A stretch of 64,000 bases of DNA from Methanotrichaceae archaeon (GCA_013178225.1 JABLXE010000001.1:186001-250000), one strand, 5' to 3'; shown: positions 1 to 8,648, counted from the stretch's first letter. Program-made: numbers and translations. The notes: generated by a model from the letters alone, not told the origin.

Positions 1-1
1 C

Positions 2-196
2 ATTCAGGACGATAGCGTATCGGTGTATGAGATTCATAGCGAGATCACCGGAACGGCCAAGATCGGATCGAGGGTGCAGAGGAAGTCGACAAGCGTTCCT
101 GCTTACGTGATGGGTGGAACCTACATGGGATACACCAACATGTACATAGACCTCGAAACCGGCGATGCCTCCATCCTGACCCTGACCTGCCCGTAG
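2..196 (+). CDS. C-terminal end of an unidentified protein (partial)
   Basis: An open frame runs from the left edge to a TAG at 194-196 and gives 64 residues. It is rich in Ser, Thr, Gly and Tyr, ending in alternating hydrophobic and polar residues followed by a final Cys-Pro, which suits a beta-rich, possibly exported protein. No family is recognised. It converges on the marker-8 gene on the other strand. The start lies outside the window, so size and function cannot be judged. Confidence 0.5.
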   Translation: MQDDSVSVYEIHSEITGTAKIGSRVQRKSTSVPAYVMGGTYMGYTNMYIDLETGDASILTLTCP

Positions 197-219
197 AGCA
201 GAACAAAATATTTTAGCCG

Positions 220-1065
220 CTAGACCAGAGGTCGCGGCTGTTTGTGCGGCGGTAAGACCGGAAGCGGCATGGTGTTGATCAGCAGCGGCTGATCCACCTC
301 TTTGGCCCTCTCGACCAGCAGTTCCTTTCCCCATTTGGTCAGAGCAAAAAGCGGCACTGCCGTGCCCACCTGTACCAGCGGACTCACCTGTTCTCTGATG
401 GCCCGGGAGGCGCAGCTGGTCACAATATCGGCGACTGCCAGGATCCTTCTGGCCTCATCGTCCCCGATGCCGGTCAGATGCGCTCCGATGATCATTATCC
501 GGACGCCGGACTCCGCCTCCAGCTGACGCAGCTTCTCTGCCGTTCCGTGATCGGCCACCGTGACCGCAAATCTGGAAAAGCCGTGCTCTATTGCCCACCT
601 GGCACCTTCAAGCTGATCGATGCGGGCATCCTCAGGGGACAGCACATGGCCCTGCCGGGAGGCAATTCCCTCCAGAACCTGATCGATCGGCTCGGTCTGG
701 GTGAGCCCCGAGATCCAGCCCCCCATGCCCTGAATGAGCTGAGGGTTATCGGTGATCACCGTTCCCGCGCCGTCGCATACCGTGACCGCGGCATCGATGA
801 CGCCGTGAGAGACCCCGGTCATCATGGATTCTGAGGCTCCAAACCCGACGAAGGTTCCCATCTCCAGCTTCCGCCGGGCCGAGAACATGCCGTGCTGCTC
901 TATGCGGAACTCCATGTTGCCGGCAGCCTCCTCGGAGGTGATCCTCTTGATCCCCCGCACCTTGTCGAAGAGCGGGCACCACTCAATTAACGGCTCTCCC
1001 GTCTCCACCACTTTCTCGTCTTCCACCTTCACCCGGGTCTTCCCGAGCAGCTCCATCTCGTGCAT
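220..1065 (-). CDS. Methanogenesis marker protein 8 (DUF2099 family)
   Basis: 281 residues. The sequence matches my memory of the methanogenesis-marker-8 family: an N-terminal block with IEWCPLF around Cys30, a long Gly-rich centre and a Pro-rich tail. The family is nearly restricted to methanogens and its biochemical role is not established. The start is supported by a GGAGG eight bases upstream, inside the end of alaX. It is the second gene of a two-gene minus-strand unit, three bases after alaX, so the two are very likely co-transcribed. Family call is by recognition of the sequence, not a search. Confidence 0.8.
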   Translation of the reverse strand: MHEMELLGKTRVKVEDEKVVETGEPLIEWCPLFDKVRGIKRITSEEAAGNMEFRIEQHGMFSARRKLEMGTFVGFGASESMMTGVSHGVIDAAVTVCDGAGTVITDNPQLIQGMGGWISGLTQTEPIDQVLEGIASRQGHVLSPEDARIDQLEGARWAIEHGFSRFAVTVADHGTAEKLRQLEAESGVRIMIIGAHLTGIGDDEARRILAVADIVTSCASRAIREQVSPLVQVGTAVPLFALTKWGKELLVERAKEVDQPLLINTMPLPVLPPHKQPRPLV

Positions 1066-1068
1066 CTC

Positions 1069-1767
1069 TTAATCCTCCAGGGTGAAGTAGACCCGCCGGT
1101 TGGACTTGCCCTTGTTCTCGGCCTTGAGCATCTTGATTTTCCCGATCTCGCCCGTCCTCTCTACGTGGGTTCCGCCGCAGGCCTGCCGGTCCACTCCTTC
1201 TATCTCCACCACCCGGATCTCCTCTCTATCCGGAACGTCCATCGCCAGCCGCACCAGGTCCGGGATTTCCAGAGCTTCACTTCGGGGAAGAATCCGAGTT
1301 GTGACCGGCCGGTCCTCTCGTACGATGCAGTTAGCCTTTTCGACATACTCGGACATCCGGGCCTTGTCAAAGCTCTCCAGGCTGAAGTCCACCCTGGACC
1401 GGGCGGCATCTATCTGGTTGCCGGTTATCTTGGCGCCCGTCTCCTGGAAGATGACGGCACTCAGCACGTGACAGGCGCTGTGGCAGCGCATGAAGCGATA
1501 GCGTCTCTCCCAGTCTATCTTTCCGGAAACGGCCTCGCCGGGAACAAGTCCGTCTCTGTCCAGAACATGTATGATTTCCCCTTCGGCCTCGACCTGCTCT
1601 ACCTTGAACTCCTCATCTCCTCTAAAAAGCGAACCCAGATCGTCGGGCTGTCCTCCGGAGCGGGGATAAAATGCGGTCCGATCCAGAGTGATCCGGTTTC
1701 CGCTTGCAGAAACTACGGTTGCTTCAAAGCTCTGCATGTAGCTGTCCAACAGATACAAAGCATTCAT
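1069..1767 (-). CDS. alaX: Alanyl-tRNA editing protein AlaX (medium form)
   Basis: 232 residues, resembling the free-standing editing domain of alanyl-tRNA synthetase. AlaX hydrolyses Ser-tRNA(Ala) (and Gly-tRNA(Ala) in some members) in trans. Visible features are the SGGQ motif near residue 37, the zinc-binding HxxxH at His96/His100, and the CGGTH motif with Cys197 and His201. Length fits AlaX-M, which carries the Gly-rich motif that short forms lack. It lies first in an apparent operon with marker protein 8. An AT-rich region upstream (about 1840-1900) is shared with the divergent HTH gene. Confidence 0.9.
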   Translation of the reverse strand: MNALYLLDSYMQSFEATVVSASGNRITLDRTAFYPRSGGQPDDLGSLFRGDEEFKVEQVEAEGEIIHVLDRDGLVPGEAVSGKIDWERRYRFMRCHSACHVLSAVIFQETGAKITGNQIDAARSRVDFSLESFDKARMSEYVEKANCIVREDRPVTTRILPRSEALEIPDLVRLAMDVPDREEIRVVEIEGVDRQACGGTHVERTGEIGKIKMLKAENKGKSNRRVYFTLED

Positions 1768-1890
1768 AGAAACGATGTTGCGAACATTTCAGCTATCATC
1801 CTTGCGGGCAGAACCGATTTTCTTCGAAATGAAAAATAATTTTAAAGAGAATGCGAATTTTCGAGCCCCCGGAATTGTTTTCAACGAAAC

Positions 1891-1900
1891 TTATATATAT
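1891..1900 (+). promoter_or_regulatory. TATA box of the HTH regulator gene
   Basis: A run of alternating T and A sits 33 bases before the TTG start at 1933. At the usual archaeal spacing of about 25 bases, transcription would begin near 1920, leaving a leader of only about ten bases that still holds the GGTGA ribosome-binding site. Confidence 0.6.
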
Positions 1901-1932
1901 GTAACGGGGCGTTATGCGCCTGGTGAACCGCG

Positions 1933-2310
1933 TTGAATAAAGCTGCTGCCCCGGACCTCAGAATTGAGCGAGACGAGTTCGCATCAATATTGATGAAAAT
2001 AGGTTTGAAGAGGAACGTGGCCAAAGTTTTAACTTACCTGGCTGGCGTGGAGGAGGCCACTTCCAGGGAGATCGAGATGGGATCGGATCTCAGGCAGCCG
2101 GAGGTAAGCATCGCCATGCGGGAGATTCGCAAGCTGGACTGGATTACCGAGCGAGACGAGAAGAGTCCAGGCAAGGGGCGGCCTTACAGGATTTACAGGC
2201 TCAACCGGAGCCTGCCGGAGATAATCGAGCATTTAGAGGGAGAAAAGGAGAGGGAGTCGGAGATGGTGATGAGGCAGATCGAAAGGCTCAAAGCCCTGAA
2301 ATCCGCCTGA
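1933..2310 (+). CDS. Winged-helix transcriptional regulator (ArsR/TrmB-like)
   Basis: 125 residues, small and charged. Residues about 20-90 read as a winged helix: a helix that resists sequence change (KRNVAKVLTYL), a recognition segment (RQPEVSIAMREIRKLDW) and a wing (GRPYRIYRL), followed by a charged C-terminal helix suited to dimerisation. A TTG start is chosen because GGTGA stands six bases upstream; the next ATG (1994) would cut into the first helix. It is divergent from alaX and directly upstream of ftsZ. Its target is unknown; autoregulation or control of neighbours is only a guess. Confidence 0.7.
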   Translation: MNKAAAPDLRIERDEFASILMKIGLKRNVAKVLTYLAGVEEATSREIEMGSDLRQPEVSIAMREIRKLDWITERDEKSPGKGRPYRIYRLNRSLPEIIEHLEGEKERESEMVMRQIERLKALKSA

Positions 2311-2354
2311 TGTTTTGCTCTTTTCTGAGTAGATCTCGATTCAATTCGGCCCAA

Positions 2355-2403
2355 TGCCTCTCGCCGAGGAGGCAAAGATATTCGAATCTTGCAGAGATGC
2401 AAG
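2355..2403 (+). other. Two hairpins downstream of the HTH gene
   Basis: TGCCTC at 2355-2360 pairs with GAGGCA at 2369-2374, and CTTGCA at 2388-2393 pairs with TGCAAG at 2398-2403 across a GAGA tetraloop of the stable GNRA class. They lie about 45-95 bases past the HTH stop and well before the ftsZ promoter, so a 3' end or processing element of the HTH transcript is the simplest reading. Confidence 0.4.
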
Positions 2404-2545
2404 CGGCCAGAAAAATATCATTATAATAATCTAGATTCAATCATAAAACCGCTCCTGCCGCGAGGGCTGTTGAGTCATATCCTGATATTCTCACAAAACA
2501 AAAGCTTATATTAAATTATCTTTCTCGCGTCACTATGAAAAAATC

Positions 2546-2553
2546 TATATACT
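2546..2553 (+). promoter_or_regulatory. Probable TATA box of ftsZ
   Basis: TATATACT lies about 50 bases before the ftsZ start. Initiation 25-27 bases downstream would give a leader of about 25 bases containing the AGGGG ribosome-binding site. A second AT-rich stretch near 2505 is an alternative. Confidence 0.45.
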
Positions 2554-2599
2554 AATAGATTACTACAATCAACCAGAAAAAAAGTATTAGGGGATGGAT

Positions 2600-3712
2600 A
2601 TGAAGTACATCATCGACGAAGCTCTGGGAAGAGCTGAACTGGAGGGGCGGAGCCGGCCTCCGAGCACCATCCAGAGCGATGAAGAGCTGGTGTCGGTCTT
2701 AGAGGAGCTGACGACCATCATAAGGGTGATCGGCTGTGGTGGTGGCGGCTCCAATACCATCGATCGCCTGGCAGAATATGGAATTCAGGGTGCAGAGCTG
2801 TACGCCGTGAACACCGACGCTCAGCACCTGCTCCACATAAACGCTGACCGGCGCTTTCTGATCGGGCGCAGGACCACCAGGGGTCTTGGGGCAGGAAGCC
2901 TTCCCGCAATCGGGGAGGAGGCAGCTGTCGAGAACATAGACGAGATTCAGGCAGCGGTAAACGGAGCCGACATGGTCTTTGTCACCTGCGGCCTGGGCGG
3001 CGGGACCGGAACGGGCGCTGCTCCGGTCGTGGCCGAGGCCGCCAAGGAGGCCGGAGCGCTGACCATATCCATCGTCACCCTTCCCTTCGGCGCTGAAGGT
3101 GCCATCAGAATGAACAACGCCGAGGCCGGGCTGCGGAGGCTCCGGGAGGTCTCGGACACGGTGATCGTCGTCCCCAACGACCGGCTGCTGGATGTGGTCC
3201 CCAACCTGCCCCTGCAGGCGGCCTTTAAGGTGGCCGACGAGGTGCTAATGCGTTCCGTGAAGGGCATAACCGAACTCATAACCCGTCCGGGCCTGATCAA
3301 CCTGGACTTCGCCGATGTGAGAACAGTCATGACCAACGGAGGAGTGGCCATGATCGGCATGGGCGAGGCAGAAGGCGAGGAGAAGGCCAAGGATTCGGTG
3401 ATGAAGGCGCTGCGAAGCCCGCTCCTGGACGTGGACGTGTCCGGCGCTACCTCGGCACTGGTAAACGTGGTCGGAGGTCCTGACATGACCATCACCGACG
3501 CCGAGCTGGTGGTGGAAGAGGTCTATCAGAAGATCAATCCCGACGCCAGGATAATCTGGGGTGCCCAGATCGATCCCAACCTGGAGAACACCATCCGGAC
3601 CATGCTGGTGGTCACCGGCGTCTCCTCGCCCCAGATCCTGGGAAAGGACACCTCCAGACGGGTCACTTCCCGCCACGGCATAGACTTCCTGTCCCGCAGG
3701 AGCCGCTACTAG
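2600..3712 (+). CDS. ftsZ: Cell division protein FtsZ
   Basis: 370 residues. The tubulin/FtsZ GTPase signature GGGTGTG is present at about residues 133-139, preceded by the N-terminal nucleotide-binding segment [10 protein letters not shown] and followed by the T7-loop region. FtsZ polymerises at the division site with GTP and forms the cytokinetic ring. I place the start at the ATG at 2600 because AGGGG ends at 2593, directly against an ATG at 2594 but at proper spacing for 2600. The C-terminus ends in a short basic tail (SRRSRY). The gene converges on and overlaps by four bases the HhH-GPD gene on the opposite strand. Confidence 0.95.
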   Translation: MKYIIDEALGRAELEGRSRPPSTIQSDEELVSVLEELTTIIRVIGCGGGGSNTIDRLAEYGIQGAELYAVNTDAQHLLHINADRRFLIGRRTTRGLGAGSLPAIGEEAAVENIDEIQAAVNGADMVFVTCGLGGGTGTGAAPVVAEAAKEAGALTISIVTLPFGAEGAIRMNNAEAGLRRLREVSDTVIVVPNDRLLDVVPNLPLQAAFKVADEVLMRSVKGITELITRPGLINLDFADVRTVMTNGGVAMIGMGEAEGEEKAKDSVMKALRSPLLDVDVSGATSALVNVVGGPDMTITDAELVVEEVYQKINPDARIIWGAQIDPNLENTIRTMLVVTGVSSPQILGKDTSRRVTSRHGIDFLSRRSRY

Positions 3713-4374
3713 AGCAGCCAGCACATCCAGCAGATCTCGGCTGGCCTGTAGCCGGAAATCCGCCCGATCCGGCAAACAGCCTCGATCAGGGCCAGGTCTC
3801 CATCCCCTTCCAACTCCTGGCCCGCTTCCCGCAGCAGAGCCGAGACCTCCCGTCTGACTATTTTATCCGGCATGGCAGTATCCACCCCACCCATCATTCG
3901 CAGATATTGAAATGTGGTCAGGCCCACCCCCTTGATCCGGCCTACAGGGTCGTCCCTCCAGTGCTCAGGACAGGCATGAGACGCCCAGCTGGCAAGGGCC
4001 TGACGATCGCTGTCCAGCCCCGGCACCCGGTCCCGGGGATAGGCGGATAGAACTGAGGCCATCTCCTGAGCCACACGCCAGGACCGGCGGTTCTTCCAGA
4101 TAAAGCGAAGGCTTTCACTATCTGCCTTCTCCAGATCTCTGAGGGTGGGAAGGTCTTGGTAATGCCGGTCACGGAAGCGCTCCACTGCCGGCACGACCGT
4201 GCGGAAGTAGCCCAGTCCGACCGAGGTGAAGGCCGCATCCAGCACCATCAGAACCGCCTTTCCTTCCCAGCGCCTCATCTGAAGGCAAAGCTCCGCCTCC
4301 TCGAGGGCCGAGGGGGCCAGGGCCATGCGTCGGTCCAGAGCCTCCTTAAGCCTCCGGTCGCTTTCCGAAACCAT
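3709..4374 (-). CDS. HhH-GPD superfamily protein, probable DNA glycosylase-like
   Basis: 221 residues. Near the C-terminal third, [14 protein letters not shown] followed by GGVDTAMPD resembles the helix-hairpin-helix plus Asp segment of base-excision glycosylases (EndoIII/AlkA superfamily), where the Asp is catalytic. No iron-sulfur Cys cluster is seen. The start at 4374 fits a TATA-like element (about 4403-4410 on this strand), which would put initiation near 4380; an ATG at 4389 is possible. It is divergent from a winged-helix, ligase-fold and radical-SAM operon. Substrate is unknown, and assignment to a precise glycosylase class is not possible by eye. Confidence 0.5.
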   Translation of the reverse strand: MVSESDRRLKEALDRRMALAPSALEEAELCLQMRRWEGKAVLMVLDAAFTSVGLGYFRTVVPAVERFRDRHYQDLPTLRDLEKADSESLRFIWKNRRSWRVAQEMASVLSAYPRDRVPGLDSDRQALASWASHACPEHWRDDPVGRIKGVGLTTFQYLRMMGGVDTAMPDKIVRREVSALLREAGQELEGDGDLALIEAVCRIGRISGYRPAEICWMCWLL

Positions 4375-4450
4375 GCTAACATGCACCATGTCAATCGATG
4401 GAATTATAAACTGCCATTCGATTATTATTGTTATCCATGGACCGGACGTG

Positions 4451-4756
4451 ATGGCAATTCTCAGCGAGAAGGTGAGCGGGGAGCTTGAGATGCTGCGTAG
4501 GCACCTGATCATCCTCAAGCACGTAGTGGAAAACGAGCCCATAGGCATCCTCAAGCTGGCGGAGGAGACCCAGATACCCAGCCATAAGGTGCGCTATTCC
4601 CTGAGGGTTTTGGAGCAGGAGGGCCTAATTGCCGCCTCAGCTCCGGGTGCCGTTACCACCGAGCACACCAGGCCTTTTCTGGAGCAGCTCGATCTCATGA
4701 TCGAGGACGTGGTTGCCAGTGCAGAGGACCTAAAAGAGATAAAGATCGAGACTTGA
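4451..4756 (+). CDS. Small winged-helix protein upstream of the ligase-fold gene
   Basis: 101 residues. The central part (IGILKLAEETQIPSHKVRYS, then LRVLEQEGLI) is a classic winged-helix turn in which a helix pair is followed by a recognition helix and a Gly-containing turn. The C-terminus is an acidic helix. The start at 4451 avoids a long overlap with the divergent HhH-GPD gene and sits about 45 bases after a shared AT-rich promoter. Its TGA overlaps the ATG of the next gene by one base, so translation is probably coupled. Function unknown; context suggests a partner or regulator of the ligase-fold protein. Confidence 0.65.
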   Translation: MAILSEKVSGELEMLRRHLIILKHVVENEPIGILKLAEETQIPSHKVRYSLRVLEQEGLIAASAPGAVTTEHTRPFLEQLDLMIEDVVASAEDLKEIKIET

Positions 4757-6354
4757 TGCTCGCCTATTCTCGTCTGGCCCAGCTGTTGGAGGAGATCGGC
4801 CGCGCCCCCAGAGGCGAGAAGGTCGACCTGGTCTCGAGTTTTTTGGCCGGCCTTGAGCCGGAACAACTCCCTGTAGCAGTCCGGCTGTTGATGGGCGAAC
4901 TCTGGCCTCCCTGGGAAGAAAAGGTGCTGGGCCTGGGACCGGAGTCGCTCATGAAAGAGCTGCAGGAGATCTCCCGGGAAGACGTCCCTCAGCTCCGGGA
5001 AGGCCTGGGAGAGTCAGGTGCCGTGGCCATGAAGTCTCTGTTGCAAAAGAGGCAGCAGACCCTTTCGATGCAGCCACTGGATGCGCTTTCGCTTTACCGG
5101 CAGCTGCGAAAGGCGGCCACATTCTCGGGCCAGGACTCTGAGCACCGCAGGGACGCGGTTTTGCGGGGTTTGCTGCTGGACTGCACCCCCCTGGAAGGAA
5201 AGTATCTGGCCCGGACAATCGAGGGCAACATGCGCTCTGGCCTGGGCACGTGGGTCATGCGGGCCTCCATTGCCCAGGCCTTTGGACCGCCTCAGGAAGA
5301 ACTGACCAAGGCTTACAACCTGTGTCCCGATCTGGGAACCCTGGCAGAGACGGCAGCCAGGCGGGAGCTTTGCGCCATCAAGATCCGGCCGCTTGTGCCT
5401 CTCCGGCTGATGCGGTTCGGTCCGGGAGAGCCTGCCTATCCGGCTGCATTCTTGCTCCTCTATCCCGGGCTGCGGGTGCAGGTTCATAAGTACGGGGATC
5501 GGGTTGGCATCTACACCTCTCGCCTCCGGAACGCGACTTCATCCCTTGCCGGCCTGGTTCCAGAGGTCCTGAGGATTGAACACGACTTCATAATGGACGC
5601 AAACCTGCTAATCCGTCTCGAAAATAGGATTCTCGGACAGGCGGAGGTGGTACGGTACATAAACCGGAGGCATCTCTCCCGCCGAAGCGGAAAGTTCCCG
5701 GCCCTGGTGGCCTACGATCTCCTGTATCTGGACGGACAGGATCTGACCGCCAAAACCTACCAGGAAAGGCGGGAGCGCCTGTTATCAGTGGTGGGTAAGC
5801 CGGTTCGTCCCCATTTCCAGGGATTGACGGCCTCAGATGAGATGGTTTTCCCCAGCCCGGCAAAAGCCGACAGCTACGGCTCTTCGGCTGAGCATCAGGG
5901 AGCAACAGGACTGTTGGCCAGGGCCCTCTCCGGGTTTTACCTGGCCGGAGAGCGAAGCCGCGTCGATTTCCTGGTCCAATGGCAAAGGACCCTGAGAATG
6001 GCTGTGGTTCGGGCAGAACCCGGATCTGGCAGGAGACGCAATCTGCTGGCCAGATACGGACTGGCATTGAGAGATGGCGACGATCTGGTTCTGGTGGGCT
6101 GGGCCTCTTCCGGGCTGGCCTTGAAGGAAGCCCATCAATTGAGCGATCATCTTCACAACCTGATCCAGAGGGAGACCGCAGAAGGGCTGCAGGTGCGGCC
6201 ACAGGTAGTTTTGACGGTGAAAGTGGGAAGGTCCGGGCCGTTGGAGGATGACAGGCTTCACCGGGCCAGAATTGTGGGAGTGCAGTACCAGGCCTCACCC
6301 GCACAGGTGGACGAACTGAGCAGGTTGGATGAGCTTTGCCTAACCAGATCCTGA
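4756..6354 (+). CDS. ATP-dependent DNA-ligase-fold protein lacking catalytic residues
   Basis: 532 residues, with the layout of archaeal/eukaryotic ligase I: a helical DNA-binding region (1-200), a nucleotidyltransferase-like region (about 210-400) and an OB-fold region. Motif III is readable (YDLLYLDG, Asp321). Motif I, normally KYDGxR, reads LYPGLR at 235-240, so the lysine that carries AMP is Leu235. The acidic motif after it and the motif IV EGxMxK region (here ATGLLAR) have also lost their charged residues. The frame is intact over 1.6 kb, so this looks like a kept non-catalytic paralogue rather than fresh decay. It starts at an ATG overlapping the previous stop. Confidence 0.7.
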   Translation: MLAYSRLAQLLEEIGRAPRGEKVDLVSSFLAGLEPEQLPVAVRLLMGELWPPWEEKVLGLGPESLMKELQEISREDVPQLREGLGESGAVAMKSLLQKRQQTLSMQPLDALSLYRQLRKAATFSGQDSEHRRDAVLRGLLLDCTPLEGKYLARTIEGNMRSGLGTWVMRASIAQAFGPPQEELTKAYNLCPDLGTLAETAARRELCAIKIRPLVPLRLMRFGPGEPAYPAAFLLLYPGLRVQVHKYGDRVGIYTSRLRNATSSLAGLVPEVLRIEHDFIMDANLLIRLENRILGQAEVVRYINRRHLSRRSGKFPALVAYDLLYLDGQDLTAKTYQERRERLLSVVGKPVRPHFQGLTASDEMVFPSPAKADSYGSSAEHQGATGLLARALSGFYLAGERSRVDFLVQWQRTLRMAVVRAEPGSGRRRNLLARYGLALRDGDDLVLVGWASSGLALKEAHQLSDHLHNLIQRETAEGLQVRPQVVLTVKVGRSGPLEDDRLHRARIVGVQYQASPAQVDELSRLDELCLTRS

Positions 6355-7229
6355 GAAATTTTGACCCCTGGAAAAGCCCTCTCTGCACCTGTCCACCCAA
6401 GCTCTCCCTCAACCCCTATACCGGCTGCGCCCACGGCTGTCTGTACTGCTACGCCTCCTCCTACATCCCACGCTTTCAGGAGTGCAGGCCTAAGGAGGGC
6501 CTTCTCAAACGGCTAGCTAGAGAGCTGGCAAGAGCTGAGCCTGATAAGATCGTCTCCTTATCCAACAGCTCAGATCCGTATCCACCCATGGAAGAAGGAT
6601 TGAAGCTCACCAGAGGTTGTCTCCGGCTGCTGAAGGACTACGGCCGGTCGGCGCAAGTGGTGACCAAATCTGATATCGTTAAGAGGGACATCGATATCCT
6701 GAAGGAGATGCCAAGCGCAGTCAGCATCACCATTACCACGCTCTCTGATGATCTATCCAGGAAGCTGGAGATTAATGCACCTCTGCCGAAAAGGAGACTG
6801 AATGCCATAAGGGCGCTGAGAGGGGAGGGAATTCCCGTCTCAGTGAGGCTTGATCCGATCATTCCAGGCATCAACGACTCCGAGATTGAGGAGCTGGTCT
6901 CGGCTGTCGCACAGGCTGGTGCCTTGCACGTCACCTCTTCCACTTACAAAGCCCGGCCGGATAGCTGGAAACGGATGTGCCGTGCGTTTCCCGAAGAGAT
7001 GGTGGCGCTAGGCCAGCTATTTGAGCAGGGAAGCCGGACAGGCGGAAGCCGCTATCTTCCGGTCCAAATGCGAAAGAAATTGATGGCCGCGGTATGTAAG
7101 GCATCCACCTGCGAGAGCCTGACCTTTTCCTGCTGCCGTGAAGATCTGGCCTTTGGAGGGACCGCCTCATGCGACGGCACCCATCTCCTGGTTGATGCAA
7201 ATAAATCTGAGAATTCTGTGCTGCAATGA
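6336..7229 (+). CDS. Radical SAM protein, spore photoproduct lyase (SPL)-like family
   Basis: 297 residues. CAHGCLYC gives the radical-SAM Cys triad at 31, 35 and 38, within NPYTGCAHGCLYCYA, the context typical of SPL-family radical SAM proteins. The rest follows a TIM-barrel pattern (LSNSSDPYPPMEE, SVRLDPIIPGIND). Archaeal members have unknown substrates and are not proven photoproduct lyases. The first usable codon is a TTG at 6336, 19 bases inside the ligase-fold gene, immediately after an in-frame stop; no ATG occurs before the Cys motif. Overlap and order imply co-translation with the ligase-fold protein, hinting at a nucleic-acid-related job. Confidence 0.75.
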   Translation: MPNQILRNFDPWKSPLCTCPPKLSLNPYTGCAHGCLYCYASSYIPRFQECRPKEGLLKRLARELARAEPDKIVSLSNSSDPYPPMEEGLKLTRGCLRLLKDYGRSAQVVTKSDIVKRDIDILKEMPSAVSITITTLSDDLSRKLEINAPLPKRRLNAIRALRGEGIPVSVRLDPIIPGINDSEIEELVSAVAQAGALHVTSSTYKARPDSWKRMCRAFPEEMVALGQLFEQGSRTGGSRYLPVQMRKKLMAAVCKASTCESLTFSCCREDLAFGGTASCDGTHLLVDANKSENSVLQ

Positions 7230-7363
7230 TGGCGATTCCTGCAAATTATCCCGGAAAAGAGGCAAAGAAGACAGACTAATTGCTTTGCCCGGCGGCGGCA
7301 GGCGCAATCGAGCACAACCTATAAATGCGAAGCAGCATCCTTTAAACAGTCTTTAGCCACGAA

Positions 7364-7374
7364 AGTCTATATAT
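7364..7374 (+). promoter_or_regulatory. TATA box of the SdrD-like secreted protein
   Basis: TCTATATATAC lies about 100 bases upstream of the start at 7475. Initiation near 7395 would leave a leader of about 80 bases ending in a strong AGGAGGT at 7460-7466, consistent with high expression. Confidence 0.5.
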
Positions 7375-7474
7375 ACGAAGAATAACTAGACAGGGGACAA
7401 AGTTCTTCTCAAAAGGGAGGATGTTCAAGCTACATTATAGCTGGATGCGCTAGAGGAATCAGGAGGTATTCATT

Positions 7475-8350
7475 ATGAGAAAAATCTTGGCTATCACCGT
7501 GGCCCTCATGTTTGCAGCGCTGGTCTTATCGCCTGCAATGGGGTACACTATTCAGACAGCTGGTAATCAGTCTTACACCGTTCAATCTGCTGGTGACCGG
7601 CAGTATTCCGCCCACTCCGAAGCAATAAATTACACCGTAAGTTCAGGAACGCCAGCTCACGAGCTTACGCTGGAGTCGATTCCCACCAAGACAGTCTCCG
7701 GACCTGCAGTCCAGACCACCAAAGTTGCCAGTTCCTTCAAGGCCGGAAGAGTCGTCCCCTACACCGTAACCCTGGGAACCGGCGCAAAGGCAGTCTCTGA
7801 GGGCGTGCAGGTGGCCAAGGAGCCTGCCAGCCTGGGCGAACAGACCACACCCGCTGCGACCACTGCTCCTGCAGCAGAGACACCAGTTGTAGAGGCTGCG
7901 CCGGCCACCGAGACGGCGGCAGTAGAAGCTCCTGCAGCCGAAACTGCAGCCCCTGTGGAGGAGCCGAAGTTCTCCATAATGGGCACCGTGTTCGATGATG
8001 CAAATGGAAATGGTGTTATGGACGAGAACGAGACCGGCCTTGCCGATTGGACCGTGGCCCTGGGCGAGCCTGCCGGAGCTGTACTGGCCAATGCCACCAC
8101 TTCCGAGACCGGATCTTATGCGTTTGCTGACCTTCTCGCTGGCGAGTACGTCGTCTCTGAGGTCGTGCCCATGGGCTGGGCCCTGATTGCACCTGTCGAC
8201 GGCAAGTATATGGTCAATTTGACTGTGGATGCAGCAGGCCTGGACTTCGCCAACCAGATGCTTCCAGCTCCTGAGCCCGCGGTTAACGAGACCTTTGAAC
8301 TGGAAATGCCACCAGAAAACATAACCATACCTGAGCAGCCTGTCGCTTAG
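7475..8350 (+). CDS. Secreted protein with one SdrD/Cna-B-like domain
   Basis: 291 residues. A clear signal peptide (about 1-23, ending in a small-residue site before YTIQTAG) is followed by Gln/Ser/Thr-rich repeats, then an Ala/Pro/Glu/Thr-rich linker (about 125-165). A single B-type domain starts near GTVFDDANGNGVMDENETG, whose acidic loop resembles the calcium loop of SdrD B repeats, and runs to VPMGW. The C-terminus is Pro/Glu-rich with Asn-x-Thr glycosylation sites. A strong AGGAGGT lies eight bases before ATG. Likely an envelope or sheath-surface protein; no catalytic residues seen. Confidence 0.75.
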   Translation: MRKILAITVALMFAALVLSPAMGYTIQTAGNQSYTVQSAGDRQYSAHSEAINYTVSSGTPAHELTLESIPTKTVSGPAVQTTKVASSFKAGRVVPYTVTLGTGAKAVSEGVQVAKEPASLGEQTTPAATTAPAAETPVVEAAPATETAAVEAPAAETAAPVEEPKFSIMGTVFDDANGNGVMDENETGLADWTVALGEPAGAVLANATTSETGSYAFADLLAGEYVVSEVVPMGWALIAPVDGKYMVNLTVDAAGLDFANQMLPAPEPAVNETFELEMPPENITIPEQPVA

Positions 8351-8620
8351 GCGATCTGCTCATATCCTTATTCTTTTTCTAAATCGATGGCCCTGAGGGG
8401 CTTCAAGGTTCGTTCTCTGAATTGTCCACCGCTTTGCCTCAGACCAACAGATTTAAGTAAATCATACTTGCTTATAGTAAAATATACTTGGAACATCGGT
8501 CCGAGTATAGCAAATCACCCTTAAATCCCCGGCAGGAGAGGACGAAAAACTCCCTCCACCTCCTGCCTTCCAATTTCGATTTGATTCGATCCGTCACGGT
8601 TGCCGTGACCCGAAAACCCC
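8351..8620 (+). other. Intergenic region with two inverted repeats
   Basis: No gene is supported here. Two perfect inverted repeats are visible: GGCAGGAG (8531-8538) with CTCCTGCC (8560-8567), and GTCACGG (8593-8599) with CCGTGAC (8603-8609) over a three-base spacer. The second sits about a dozen bases before a TATA box, where an archaeal regulator could bind; the first may belong to the 3' end of a transcript. Confidence 0.45.
8593..8609 (+). promoter_or_regulatory. Palindrome upstream of TATA box, candidate operator
   Basis: A 7-3-7 perfect palindrome (GTCACGG, TTG, CCGTGAC) ends 11 bases before the TATA box at 8621. Position and symmetry fit a dimeric regulator site next to the BRE/TATA element. 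As RNA it would be outside the predicted transcript, so a DNA role is favoured. Confidence 0.4.
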
Positions 8621-8628
8621 ATATAAAA
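8621..8628 (+). promoter_or_regulatory. TATA box for the structured leader and DUF333 gene
   Basis: ATATAAAA at 8621-8628. The expected start of transcription, 25-27 bases beyond its centre, is 8650-8652, which coincides with the 5' strand of the closing helix of the leader RNA. Confidence 0.6.
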
Positions 8629-8648
8629 TGCCGTTCATAACCTGAAAA

